This document shows positions 1 through 6,876 of a stretch of DNA of 55,126 bases, piece by piece. Numbering within the stretch: position 1 is the first letter of the stretch; each line of letters opens with the position of its first letter. The notes under the pieces are model-generated. The model was not told the DNA's origin. It saw nothing but the letters and a program-made list of their open reading frames with translations, and did no database searches. The stretch is from contig MEUW01000001.1 in NCBI GenBank assembly GCA_001772805.1, forward strand, positions 1-55,126, read 5' to 3'. The position numbers were made by a program, and so were the translations under genes. Source of the DNA: a candidate division WWE3 bacterium RBG_19FT_COMBO_53_11. Its GTDB lineage: Bacteria > Patescibacteriota > WWE3 > 9FT-COMBO-53-11.

Positions 1-219
1 GCCTCGATCTACGGCGCGACGGCGGCGGCCTTCTGCGACGAGGTCTCCTGTGAAAGATTGGCGGAGGAAGTGACCGAGAAGGTTAGAGGCTGGCTGAAGG
101 GCAAGAGGTCCGTAGATTCTTCCGAAATTCGTGAACGCGTCAAGGCGGAATTGGCGGCCCGAAACGAAGAGATCCTCTTCTTTTACGACCGTCACCTTCC
201 CAATCTTAGGAAGCTTTAA
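1..219 (+). CDS. C-terminal end of an ATP-cone-like protein (5' end outside the window)
   Basis: The frame is open from base 1 to a TAA at 217-219, giving 72 residues. It is rich in Glu, Lys and Arg. The helical pattern AEEVTEKV..WL followed by VDSSEIRERVKAEL and a final YDRHLPNLRKL resembles the end of an ATP-cone nucleotide-binding module, as in NrdR or the N-terminus of class I/III ribonucleotide reductases. There the usual pattern is a helix, then SSEIxxxVxxEL, then a tyrosine-containing last helix. This is only a resemblance. The catalytic or DNA-binding part lies outside the window, so the full protein cannot be named. Confidence 0.45.
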   Translation, partial: ASIYGATAAAFCDEVSCERLAEEVTEKVRGWLKGKRSVDSSEIRERVKAELAARNEEILFFYDRHLPNLRKL

Positions 220-290
220 CCCGGAGCGAGCGCAGTGCGTGGTTCGACCCTGCTCACCACCTTGAGCGCAAGTCGAAACGGTCGAACGGG

Positions 291-319
291 TTGACTTATT
301 TTCCACCCCGCCTTATATT
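291..319 (+). promoter_or_regulatory. Sigma70-type promoter for the 354-1065 gene pair
   Basis: TTGACT at 291-296, a 17-nt spacer, then TATATT at 314-319. It lies 34 nt before a start codon with a strong Shine-Dalgarno. The stretch around the -10 (a CCACC-rich spacer then CCTTATATTT) is nearly the same as in the promoter at 5051-5079, so the two transcription units may be co-regulated. Confidence 0.65.
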
Positions 320-353
320 TGGGACAGCAAGTTAATCCGAGAAGGAGGGAACG

Positions 354-776
354 ATGTTGCCTGGGCAAGGCCAAACGGTGATGTACCGGCCAACGTATCT
401 TTCTCCCCGCCAAGGGACCCTGCTGGGTCTCATCTGGATTGCGGTTCAGAAGAACCGCGAGCGGGAACAGGGAGCATGCGTGGAAACCGGTCTTTTGGGG
501 GATTTGATCTTTACCGCGCAGAGTCGGGGGTTGATCAGTCCCGCCGCTCATTTCCGGTTCGATGATGCCTCTCTGCCCTGCTTGGAGGCGCCGAATCTGC
601 GCCACGCGCTTCAGGCGTTGAAAGAAGCCGGTTTCCTTCACGTCCCTGAAACGGGGGGGACGATCGGCTTCCTGGGGACGACCTTTTTTGATCTTCCCAC
701 CGGAGTCTTTCGCTACCTCAACGTCTTCGGCTTCGCCGATCTGGTTGAGGAGTTCACAGGAGGAGAGCGTGACTAA
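354..776 (+). CDS. Protein of unknown function, first gene of a two-gene operon
   Basis: 140 residues, not recognised. The ATG is preceded by AAGGAGGGAACG, a strong Shine-Dalgarno at ideal spacing, and by a good promoter, so the gene is very likely real. There is no signal peptide or membrane segment. The middle (about residues 45-110) alternates short helices and strands (GDLIFTAQSRGLISP, then LRHALQALKEAGFLHVP, then a beta-like TIGFLGTTFF). This could be a winged-helix or similar small fold, but that is a guess from pattern only. The stop overlaps the next gene by 8 nt, which implies translational coupling. Confidence 0.7.
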   Translation: MLPGQGQTVMYRPTYLSPRQGTLLGLIWIAVQKNREREQGACVETGLLGDLIFTAQSRGLISPAAHFRFDDASLPCLEAPNLRHALQALKEAGFLHVPETGGTIGFLGTTFFDLPTGVFRYLNVFGFADLVEEFTGGERD

Positions 777-1065
777 GCAACTGCCGTTGCCGCAGATGCA
801 GCAGAAGCTGGAGGAGCTCTTCATCTTCATCAGCGATTTTGCCTTGCGCAAGAGCAATTTCGCGATGGAGGTTCGAATCGCCGCCGCCCAGGCTTCGGCG
901 CAGATCGCCGGCGTGCTGTTGGGGATCCGCGAGCTCAATCTGTTGGGAATGCTTCCCGGTCCCGATCCGGACGACTTTGATCACTCACCCAGCGGTGAGG
1001 AAGATCCTGGTCTGGACGGAGACGGGTTGGATCTGGATGAGGGATTCGATTCCGAACCGGAGTGA
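769..1065 (+). CDS. Small protein with an acidic tail, second gene of the operon
   Basis: 98 residues from a GTG start. The GTG is chosen because CAGGAGGAGAGC lies just before it and because it overlaps the upstream gene by only 8 nt. A longer reading from 688 would run deep inside that gene. Residues 1-60 look like two amphipathic helices (LPQMQQKLEELFIFISDFALRK..). Residues 65-98 are strongly acidic (repeated DPD, DGDGLDLDEG). Function unknown. An acidic tail on a helical body is common in small chaperone-like or nucleic-acid-mimic proteins, but nothing here proves that. A terminator follows at once. Confidence 0.68.
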   Translation: MTKQLPLPQMQQKLEELFIFISDFALRKSNFAMEVRIAAAQASAQIAGVLLGIRELNLLGMLPGPDPDDFDHSPSGEEDPGLDGDGLDLDEGFDSEPE

Positions 1066-1075
1066 TTCTGTTCCT

Positions 1076-1106
1076 AAGGACTCTTGAACTCCAAGGGTCC
1101 TTTTTC
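1076..1106 (+). terminator. Rho-independent terminator after the 354-1065 operon
   Basis: An 11-bp stem (AAGGACTCTTG / CAAGGGTCCTT, one G-U pair) with a 5-nt loop, followed by a T-run broken by one C. It starts 10 nt after the stop codon. Confidence 0.85.
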
Positions 1107-1125
1107 TTTTTTGCTAAAGCAAAAA

Positions 1126-1196
1126 CTAGGTCGCCTCAGGCGACCGTTCATTTCCTCGGAATGCTAGGTCCGGCGAATCCGGGCCGTCCTTTTGCT
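1126..1196. repeat. Intergenic palindrome mosaic, copy A
   Basis: Contains a GGTCGCC..GGCGACC palindrome, then CCGTTCATTTCCTCGGAATG, then a GTCCGG..CCGGGC-like stem ending in CCGTCCTTTT. The part from CCGTTCATT to CGTCCTTTT recurs at 53209-53258 with a different palindrome swapped into the same frame (AGCTCGCATCGCGAGC). It sits between the terminator at 1106 and the mnmA start. Confidence 0.75.
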
Positions 1197-1211
1197 GTTA
1201 AACTCAAATCT

Positions 1212-2408
1212 ATGAAGCGATCAGAAAACAAACCGATTCGCGTTGCGGTTGGGATATCGGGTGGGGTAGACTCCGCCGTCGCCGCGGCGCTGCTGAAAGA
1301 GCAGGGCTACGAAGTCATTGGCGTGCATTTGTATTGCTACGACGAAGGCCCTTACTGCACCTCGCCGGAGGATCGCAAGGCGGCCGTGCGAGTGGCTAAG
1401 CATTTGGAGATCCCGATTTTGGTTTGGGACTTGCGCCGAGAATACAAAGACAAGGTCATCAAGTATTTTTTCGCCGAATACAAAGCCGGCCGAACCCCCA
1501 ACCCGGACGTCGTCTGCAACCGCGAGATCAAGTTCGGCTTGTTTATGGAAAAGGCGCTTCGCGAGCTCAAGGTGGATTACGTTGCGACCGGCCATTACGC
1601 GAGGGTAGTTGAGAGCTCGGAGTTCATAGTTCATAGTGGGAGGAAAGATGATCCATCTACGAACTACGAACTAATAACTAAAGCTGCGAGGCAGCGCTAC
1701 TCGCTTTTGCGCGGGGTCGATGAAAGCAAGGATCAAAGTTACTTCTTGTATACTTTGACGCAAAAACAGCTTGAACACATTTTGTTTCCGATCGGAGCGT
1801 ACAAAAAGTCAAAGATACGACAGCTGGCTCGGGATTTCAAATTGCCGAATTACTCCAGAAAAGAGAGTATGGGAGTTTGTTTCATCGGGCCGGTACCGAT
1901 CGCCAAGTTCCTCCGTGAGAACTTGCCGGCGAAGGTCGGTTCGGTGGTCAACTCAAAAGGCGAAATCATCGGCGAGCACGACGGCGTTTGGTTCTTTACC
2001 GAGGGCCAGCGGCACGGTTTTCGAATCTTTCCAGCCAAAGGCTGGTCCGCCTCTGGTGGAAAACCAACCGGCTTGCCGCTCTACGTCATTGGCAAGAATG
2101 TGACGACCAACACGATCATCGTCGGGCGCGGAGAAGAGTCGAAAGTGAAGCAATTTTTGGTCGAAAATCCGCACTGGGTTGTTCGGCAAAAGGCAAAAGG
2201 TAAAAGGCAAAAAGTGGGAATCAGAATAAGGCATTTGGGTGAAATCATGCCCGCAACCATTTTGCCTCTTGATTCGAAACTACTAGCTACAAGCAACAAG
2301 TTACTGGCTAGGTTGGCGGAGCCAACCTTTGGTGTGGCCCCCGGCCAGTCCGCAGTCTTCTACCGAGGGAAGGAAGTCATCGGTGGTGGGATAATCGCTT
2401 CTAAATAA
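1212..2408 (+). CDS. mnmA: tRNA-specific 2-thiouridylase MnmA
   Basis: Adds sulfur to C2 of the wobble uridine in tRNA-Lys, -Glu and -Gln, using ATP and a relayed persulfide. The PP-loop motif SGGVDS is at residues 16-21. Cys102 lies in NPDVVCN and Cys223 in GVCFIG, the two reactive cysteines of the family. Length is 398 residues, slightly above the usual 360-370. The excess comes from three in-frame low-complexity insertions: DNA 1606-1682, 2185-2214 and about 2277-2311. Each is made of the short repetitive words also found between genes. The ATG at 1212 is chosen because the conserved protein begins right after it; TAAACT at 1199-1204 suggests a leaderless transcript. A longer upstream frame to 1062 would run through the terminator and repeat. 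Confidence 0.95.
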   Translation: MKRSENKPIRVAVGISGGVDSAVAAALLKEQGYEVIGVHLYCYDEGPYCTSPEDRKAAVRVAKHLEIPILVWDLRREYKDKVIKYFFAEYKAGRTPNPDVVCNREIKFGLFMEKALRELKVDYVATGHYARVVESSEFIVHSGRKDDPSTNYELITKAARQRYSLLRGVDESKDQSYFLYTLTQKQLEHILFPIGAYKKSKIRQLARDFKLPNYSRKESMGVCFIGPVPIAKFLRENLPAKVGSVVNSKGEIIGEHDGVWFFTEGQRHGFRIFPAKGWSASGGKPTGLPLYVIGKNVTTNTIIVGRGEESKVKQFLVENPHWVVRQKAKGKRQKVGIRIRHLGEIMPATILPLDSKLLATSNKLLARLAEPTFGVAPGQSAVFYRGKEVIGGGIIASK

Positions 2409-2410
2409 AA

Positions 2411-2583
2411 GGTGCTCGCTGCAAGCTCGCATTCCCTTAACACTATTTGACGCCCTCAAATAGCTAGCTTTGGAACAAAGCGTCCAATTGTTTTCCGCCC
2501 TAAGGCGGGAACAAAGACGGCCGCCGTTGGCGACCTAGCTTCCTTCGGAAGGAGGCGCCTCGCTAACGCTCGGGTGCCTATTG
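2411..2583. repeat. Long composite intergenic repeat, copy 1 (partner at 42412-42516)
   Basis: Bases 2511-2583 match 42444-42516 over 73 bp with two differences by eye. Bases 2411-2443 also match the DNA just before the partner with a few changes. Between these two blocks copy 1 carries an extra 67-bp piece (2444-2510) made of two hairpins: CTATTTGA..TCAAATAG, and TTCCGCCCTAAGGCGGGAA. The latter has a relative at 35853-35870. This shows insertion of small palindromic modules into a larger repeat. Confidence 0.85.
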
Positions 2584-2645
2584 GACGCGATCGTAAGATC
2601 GTTAACACATAGATAGCCCCGCCCATTTCGCGGGGCGTCCTATTG
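2584..2645. repeat. Palindromic modules GACGCGAT-type and CTATTG-capped type
   Basis: First module: GGACGCGATCG taa GATCG. Second: an ATAG-capped GC hairpin (GCCCCGC 2616-2622 / GCGGGGC 2630-2636) followed by GTCCTATTGAC. Both types recur together at 53868-53940. The second type recurs at 35872-35906 with a different GC core. Confidence 0.75.
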
Positions 2646-2720
2646 ACTTCTGGCTCCGCTCAAGTTACAGTTGTGCGGTATGCGGGAATAAAAGAAACAA
2701 ATTCTTTTCACCCTTTTTGG

Positions 2721-2740
2721 GCCCCGCATGGGGCTTTTTT
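2721..2740 (+). terminator. Short terminator-like hairpin
   Basis: GCCCC GCAT GGGGC followed by TTTTTT. It lies 312 nt after mnmA in the repeat-rich spacer and could end transcripts running toward the 16S gene. Confidence 0.5.
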
Positions 2741-2792
2741 AATGGCATAGCCATTACCCTGAGCGCAGTCGAAGGGTGAAGTCCAAAGCACC

Positions 2793-2852
2793 TTGACAAT
2801 ATATTTTTTTCCAATCAATTCCAGTAATAGTGCACACAAAGGAGCACTATTC
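2793..2852 (+). promoter_or_regulatory. Putative 16S rRNA promoter region with a promoter-proximal hairpin
   Basis: A perfect TTGACA at 2793-2798 is followed by an A/T-rich spacer. The -10 is unclear: a 17-nt spacer gives the weak CAATTC. A hairpin AATAGTGC..GCACTATT (2827-2834 / 2845-2852) lies about where the transcript should begin. No other gene start lies between here and the 16S. Confidence 0.4.
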
Positions 2853-2913
2853 TGTTTCTTTCAAGAAACATCAATTTATGTTTCTGTCCGGAAACAACAA
2901 TTATTTAGTTAAA

Positions 2914-2934
2914 GAGCAAGAGCAAGGAAGGAAC
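2914..2934 (+). other. 5' arm of the pre-16S processing stem
   Basis: The 21 nt GAGCAAGAGC.. to ..GAAGGAAC are complementary to 4547-4567 over the whole length with one G-U pair. A helix joining both sides of the 16S gene is the usual RNase III substrate of a pre-rRNA. A GCGC AATT GCGC hairpin with T6 (2940-2957) lies between this arm and the mature 5' end. Confidence 0.85.
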
Positions 2935-2951
2935 GTCGAGCGCAATTGCGC

Positions 2952-4400
<1,449 letters not shown>

Positions 4401-4546
4401 CTAAGGAGTATCCAAAATTCTTGCATTCCAAGGCTTTTCTTCGTATGACCAAATGGGGGAAAGCGGGCAGGAATTTTAAGGATCTGGCTATCACGACGCC
4501 GGATCCATGGTTGAGTTTGGTGATTTGCTTTTAAAAATCACCGTTG

Positions 4547-4567
4547 GTTCCTTCCTTGCTCTTGTTC
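4547..4567 (+). other. 3' arm of the pre-16S processing stem
   Basis: GTTCCTTCCTTGC.. pairs with 2914-2934 to close the 16S precursor. The trailer 4401-4546 holds no recognisable gene. Confidence 0.85.
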
Positions 4568-4575
4568 TTCAAACA

Positions 4576-4606
4576 AAAAGGCCTCCGTTCTCGGAGGCTT
4601 TTTTGG
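4576..4606. terminator. Terminator of the 16S transcript, possibly bidirectional
   Basis: GCCTCC GTTCTC GGAGGC (4581-4598) followed by TTTTTT on the + strand. On the - strand AAAAA/TTTTT tracts also flank the stem, so it may end the convergent gene at 4635-4931 too. Confidence 0.88.
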
Positions 4607-4634
4607 TGTAATAGCGAAATTTACCGCGACTTAG

Positions 4635-4931
4635 TTAATAATCAACAGTCTCTTCACAAACAGATAAACCACTGGATTGATCAGTCTTACAATTTTTTCC
4701 ACACTCGAAATCGTCGCTGGGGTTACTTCTCTGTTGCTCAAGATTTATTCCCCATTCGATGCAAGAAGCCCGATCTTCAAATTGTGGACTGTAAATATAT
4801 TGATCCTCACAAACCAAGCAGCCATTGGGATAGAAAACACCTTGCCACGTGTCTTTTTTGATGAAAAAGAAATAAATTCCGAGGATAACTAAAATTATGA
4901 AAATGATAGCGCCACAACCTTCGTTCTCCAT
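4635..4931 (-). CDS. Small Cys-rich single-pass membrane protein, unknown function
   Basis: 98 residues. Residues 6-24 (CGAIIFIILVILGIYFFFI) form one membrane helix, followed by KK, so the rest may face outside or the cytoplasm. The soluble part has about eight cysteines in a patterned array (GCLVC, SCIEWG, FECGKNC, VCEE) that could form disulfides or bind metal. The ATG lies 8 nt downstream of the tRNA-Ile CCA end on the same strand, with no Shine-Dalgarno between. It is probably made from the tRNA transcript after 3' processing. I do not recognise a named family. A + strand frame on the opposite strand is judged a shadow. Confidence 0.72.
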   Translation of the reverse strand: MENEGCGAIIFIILVILGIYFFFIKKDTWQGVFYPNGCLVCEDQYIYSPQFEDRASCIEWGINLEQQRSNPSDDFECGKNCKTDQSSGLSVCEETVDY

Positions 4932-4939
4932 CGGTTTGC

Positions 4940-5016
4940 TGGTGGGCGAACCTGGATTCGAACCAGGGACCCCTGTCTTATCAGGACAGTGCTCTAACCA
5001 ACTGAGCTATTCGCCC
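4940..5016 (-). tRNA. tRNA-Ile(GAT)
   Basis: 77 nt with encoded CCA. Acceptor GGGCGAA / TTCGCCC, D arm GCTC/GAGC, anticodon loop CTGATAA in a CTGTC/GACAG stem (anticodon GAT), T arm CCTGG TTCGAAT CCAGG. In many bacteria this tRNA sits in the 16S-23S spacer. Here it lies beyond the 16S terminator and on the opposite strand. Confidence 0.97.
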
Positions 5017-5050
5017 TATCTTAAAAATGATACCACGCCTTTGCTGCCTC

Positions 5051-5079
5051 TTGACCTCATCTGCTTTCCACCTTATATT
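5051..5079 (+). promoter_or_regulatory. Sigma70-type promoter for the HAD gene at 5151
   Basis: TTGACC 5051-5056, 17-nt spacer, TATATT 5074-5079. The -10 region (CCACCTTATATTT) is almost the same as in the promoter at 291-319. Confidence 0.65.
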
Positions 5080-5103
5080 TAACTTAACCAAAACCACACG
5101 GAA

Positions 5104-5142
5104 GCCACCGCCTCTGGCGGGGCTCCGCTGAAAGCGGGAGGA
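5104..5142. repeat. Palindromic element also found inside argS
   Basis: Two back-to-back hairpins (CCGCCTCTGGCGG, then a CTCCGC..GCGGGAG-type stem) in the 5' leader of the HAD gene. The same two-hairpin sequence, starting CCACCGCCTC, lies in the coding part of argS at 26396-26431. The 3' end of the element supplies the GGGAGGAG Shine-Dalgarno of the next gene. Confidence 0.8.
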
Positions 5143-5150
5143 GAGATTCT

Positions 5151-5903
5151 GTGAACCTTTGGGTCTTCGACCTCGATGGTACGCTGATTACTTCGGGCAT
5201 TGACTACGCCCGGGCGGTTTTTCACTGGGAGCTGATGTTCATTAACAGGATGGAGCACCGGGCGCCGCACTACGATAAGTTCGTTCCGGATTTCCTGGGT
5301 CTTCTTCGAGAAAGCGAGAAGGAACTTTTCAAAACGATGCGGGCGCATCGGAAGCGTTTCCCCACCTCGATGGTCGAGGCCTATCGCGGTCTCTGTCGAA
5401 ACTTTGGGATGAGCGTCGATCCGGAGATCGAACGAGAGACCTGGGAAATCGGCGTGTCGGCCCTTTCCGAGGAAACCTACCGGAATCGGGGAATGCTGCC
5501 CGGGGCGGAAGAGGCGTTGGCGTTTCTGCAGGAAAGGGGTGACCTGATCTATTGCGTCACCGCTGGAGACCCCGTCGTGCAGTGGATGAAGTGGCGCGGC
5601 TACAACCTTCGCCGCTTCTTCCCTAGCCAGCGAGAGTACCGCGTGATTTGGTGGGACAAGTTGCGGACTCTGAAGAAGCTGCGGAAGCTTCATCGAGACA
5701 AGGCCGCGATCATGGTTGGGGACTCGATCGGCTCGGACCTGATTCCAGCTGCCAAAGCCGGCTACCTACCGATCTACATCCCGCACCCTTCGGTCTGGGA
5801 TCACGGGGAGTTGGAGAAAGAGCCTCCCCCAGGATCGCGGCGGTTCCTGCAGATCACCCAGATCGTATCAGAGTATCAAAGTCTGATCAGGCCGACCGGC
5901 TAA
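5151..5903 (+). CDS. HAD-superfamily hydrolase, paralogue 1
   Basis: 250 residues from a GTG start with GGGAGGAGA before it. HAD motif I is FDLDGT at residues 6-11 (Asp7 nucleophile, Asp9). Motif II is the Thr in CVTAGD near 143, motif III a Lys in WWDKLRTLKK, motif IV GDSIGSD near 190. A helical cap with RFPTSMVEAYRGLC lies between motifs I and II. Such enzymes usually remove phosphate from small molecules, but the substrate cannot be read from sequence. The closest relative in view is the next gene. It has its own promoter and terminator and therefore forms a single-gene unit. Confidence 0.85.
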   Translation: MNLWVFDLDGTLITSGIDYARAVFHWELMFINRMEHRAPHYDKFVPDFLGLLRESEKELFKTMRAHRKRFPTSMVEAYRGLCRNFGMSVDPEIERETWEIGVSALSEETYRNRGMLPGAEEALAFLQERGDLIYCVTAGDPVVQWMKWRGYNLRRFFPSQREYRVIWWDKLRTLKKLRKLHRDKAAIMVGDSIGSDLIPAAKAGYLPIYIPHPSVWDHGELEKEPPPGSRRFLQITQIVSEYQSLIRPTG

Positions 5904-5922
5904 CCCCGATCGGCTTTTTTTC
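5891..5922 (+). terminator. Terminator of HAD gene 1
   Basis: GCCGA / TCGGC stem (5891-5895 / 5910-5914), possibly with alternative CCGATCGG pairing, then T7. It overlaps the stop codon. The same design (GCCGAC..GGCTAACG..) ends the paralogue at 6819-6850, so gene and terminator were probably duplicated together. Confidence 0.85.
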
Positions 5923-5932
5923 TTCCCCCGAT

Positions 5933-5961
5933 TTGACAAATAAATAGACCTGTAGTAATCT
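5933..5961 (+). promoter_or_regulatory. Promoter for HAD gene 2
   Basis: TTGACA 5933-5938, 17-nt spacer, TAATCT 5956-5961. It lies directly after the terminator of HAD gene 1 and about 57 nt before the next start codon. Confidence 0.55.
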
Positions 5962-6018
5962 ATTTTTTAGTTCGTATCTGTTCGTTATTAACACAAAAAC
6001 CAAAGAAAGGAGGCCGAA

Positions 6019-6789
6019 ATGGCGCCACGCAAGCAGCCGCGCGTGTTCCTCTGGGACCTAGATGATACCCTGATGTGGACGTCTTGGGCATATTCGCGGG
6101 CTTTCTCGAAATTCCACGATTATCTCCTCGAACTGTTCGACTACCGGCTCATTGAGCTGCGCACGCTCGGTACTCTTTCCGAGCAGATTGACAAGGATCT
6201 CATCCGGGCCGAGAACCCCGATACGGGAAAGCCCTACGGCTACGGGATGGAACGCTTCCCCACATCGTTGGTGAAAACCTACGAGTGGCTTTGTGAACGT
6301 GGCTACGGCGAGTATCGAGAGTTGGTTGCCCGCCGGATCAAGATGATCGGCATGGAGGCCTTTGACCCGCTCGGCTATAAGCAGCAGGGTCTCGTGAAGG
6401 GCGCTAGAGAAACCCTGGATTACATCCGGGAACAGGGCGATGTTCAGATTCTCATCACCAAGGGCGAGGTGCTCGTACAGGATTACAAGATCGTCGCTCT
6501 TGACCTTGATCGCTGGTTTGGTGAAGAGATATACATCGTGGACTCCAAAAACAAGGGAACGTTTGAGGAGCATCAACGACGCTTTCCGGTAAGCCGGATG
6601 TACAGCGTGGGGAATTCATACCCATCGGATGTTCAGCCGGCGCTCGAGGCAGGAATCAGCGCCATTTACATCCCCTACTACACCTGGCTCGGAGAAGGGT
6701 CCGACGCTGAGGTTGACCCCGCGCGCGTTCTTCAGTTGCGAAAGGTTGATGAGATCATCGGCCTCTACAAGGCAGGAATCTTAGCCTAA
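6019..6789 (+). CDS. HAD-superfamily hydrolase, paralogue 2
   Basis: 256 residues, ATG with AAAGGAGGCCGAA. Motif I is WDLDDT (residues 12-17). Motif II is the Thr in LITKGE near 152. A Lys lies in the SKNKGTFEEH segment. The acidic loop is GNSYPSD rather than the GDSIGSD of paralogue 1, so the first Asp of motif IV is replaced by Asn while SD is kept. The cap repeats the RFPTSLVKTYEWLC signature. The two proteins align along their whole length, which points to an old tandem duplication. The changed motif IV may alter metal binding or substrate. The function is unknown beyond the fold. Confidence 0.84.
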   Translation: MAPRKQPRVFLWDLDDTLMWTSWAYSRAFSKFHDYLLELFDYRLIELRTLGTLSEQIDKDLIRAENPDTGKPYGYGMERFPTSLVKTYEWLCERGYGEYRELVARRIKMIGMEAFDPLGYKQQGLVKGARETLDYIREQGDVQILITKGEVLVQDYKIVALDLDRWFGEEIYIVDSKNKGTFEEHQRRFPVSRMYSVGNSYPSDVQPALEAGISAIYIPYYTWLGEGSDAEVDPARVLQLRKVDEIIGLYKAGILA

Positions 6790-6818
6790 CGGCCGGAGCG
6801 CTCGTCAGAGTTTGATCA

Positions 6819-6850
6819 AGCCGACTGGCTAACGCTAGCCGGCTTTTTTT
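6819..6850 (+). terminator. Terminator of HAD gene 2
   Basis: AGCCG..CGGCT stem with an inner GGCTA/TAGCC option, followed by T7. Confidence 0.85.
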
Positions 6851-6861
6851 GTTTTGTCTGT

Positions 6862-6867
6862 TATAAT
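6862..6867 (+). promoter_or_regulatory. -10 element TATAAT, probable leaderless start of rpsA
   Basis: A perfect TATAAT ends 9 nt before the rpsA ATG. Transcription should begin at or within about 3 nt of the ATG. There is no Shine-Dalgarno and no clear -35. Confidence 0.65.
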
Positions 6868-6876
6868 TCTCCCGTT

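Noticed and set aside
1062-1211. N-terminal extension of MnmA
   Set aside because: It would translate the terminator and a palindromic repeat; family homology starts after 1212.
2911-2922. boxA antitermination site before the 16S
   Set aside because: Only the reverse complement of a boxA-like sequence is present, and it forms part of the processing stem.
4544-4861. + strand frame of 105 codons opposite the small Cys-rich protein
   Set aside because: It starts inside the 16S trailer and crosses the terminator; its protein has no pattern. The - strand frame has a membrane helix and ordered cysteines.
5079-5693. - strand frame of about 200 codons opposite the first HAD gene
   Set aside because: It is a shadow of the well-supported + strand HAD gene, with no start signal or motif.
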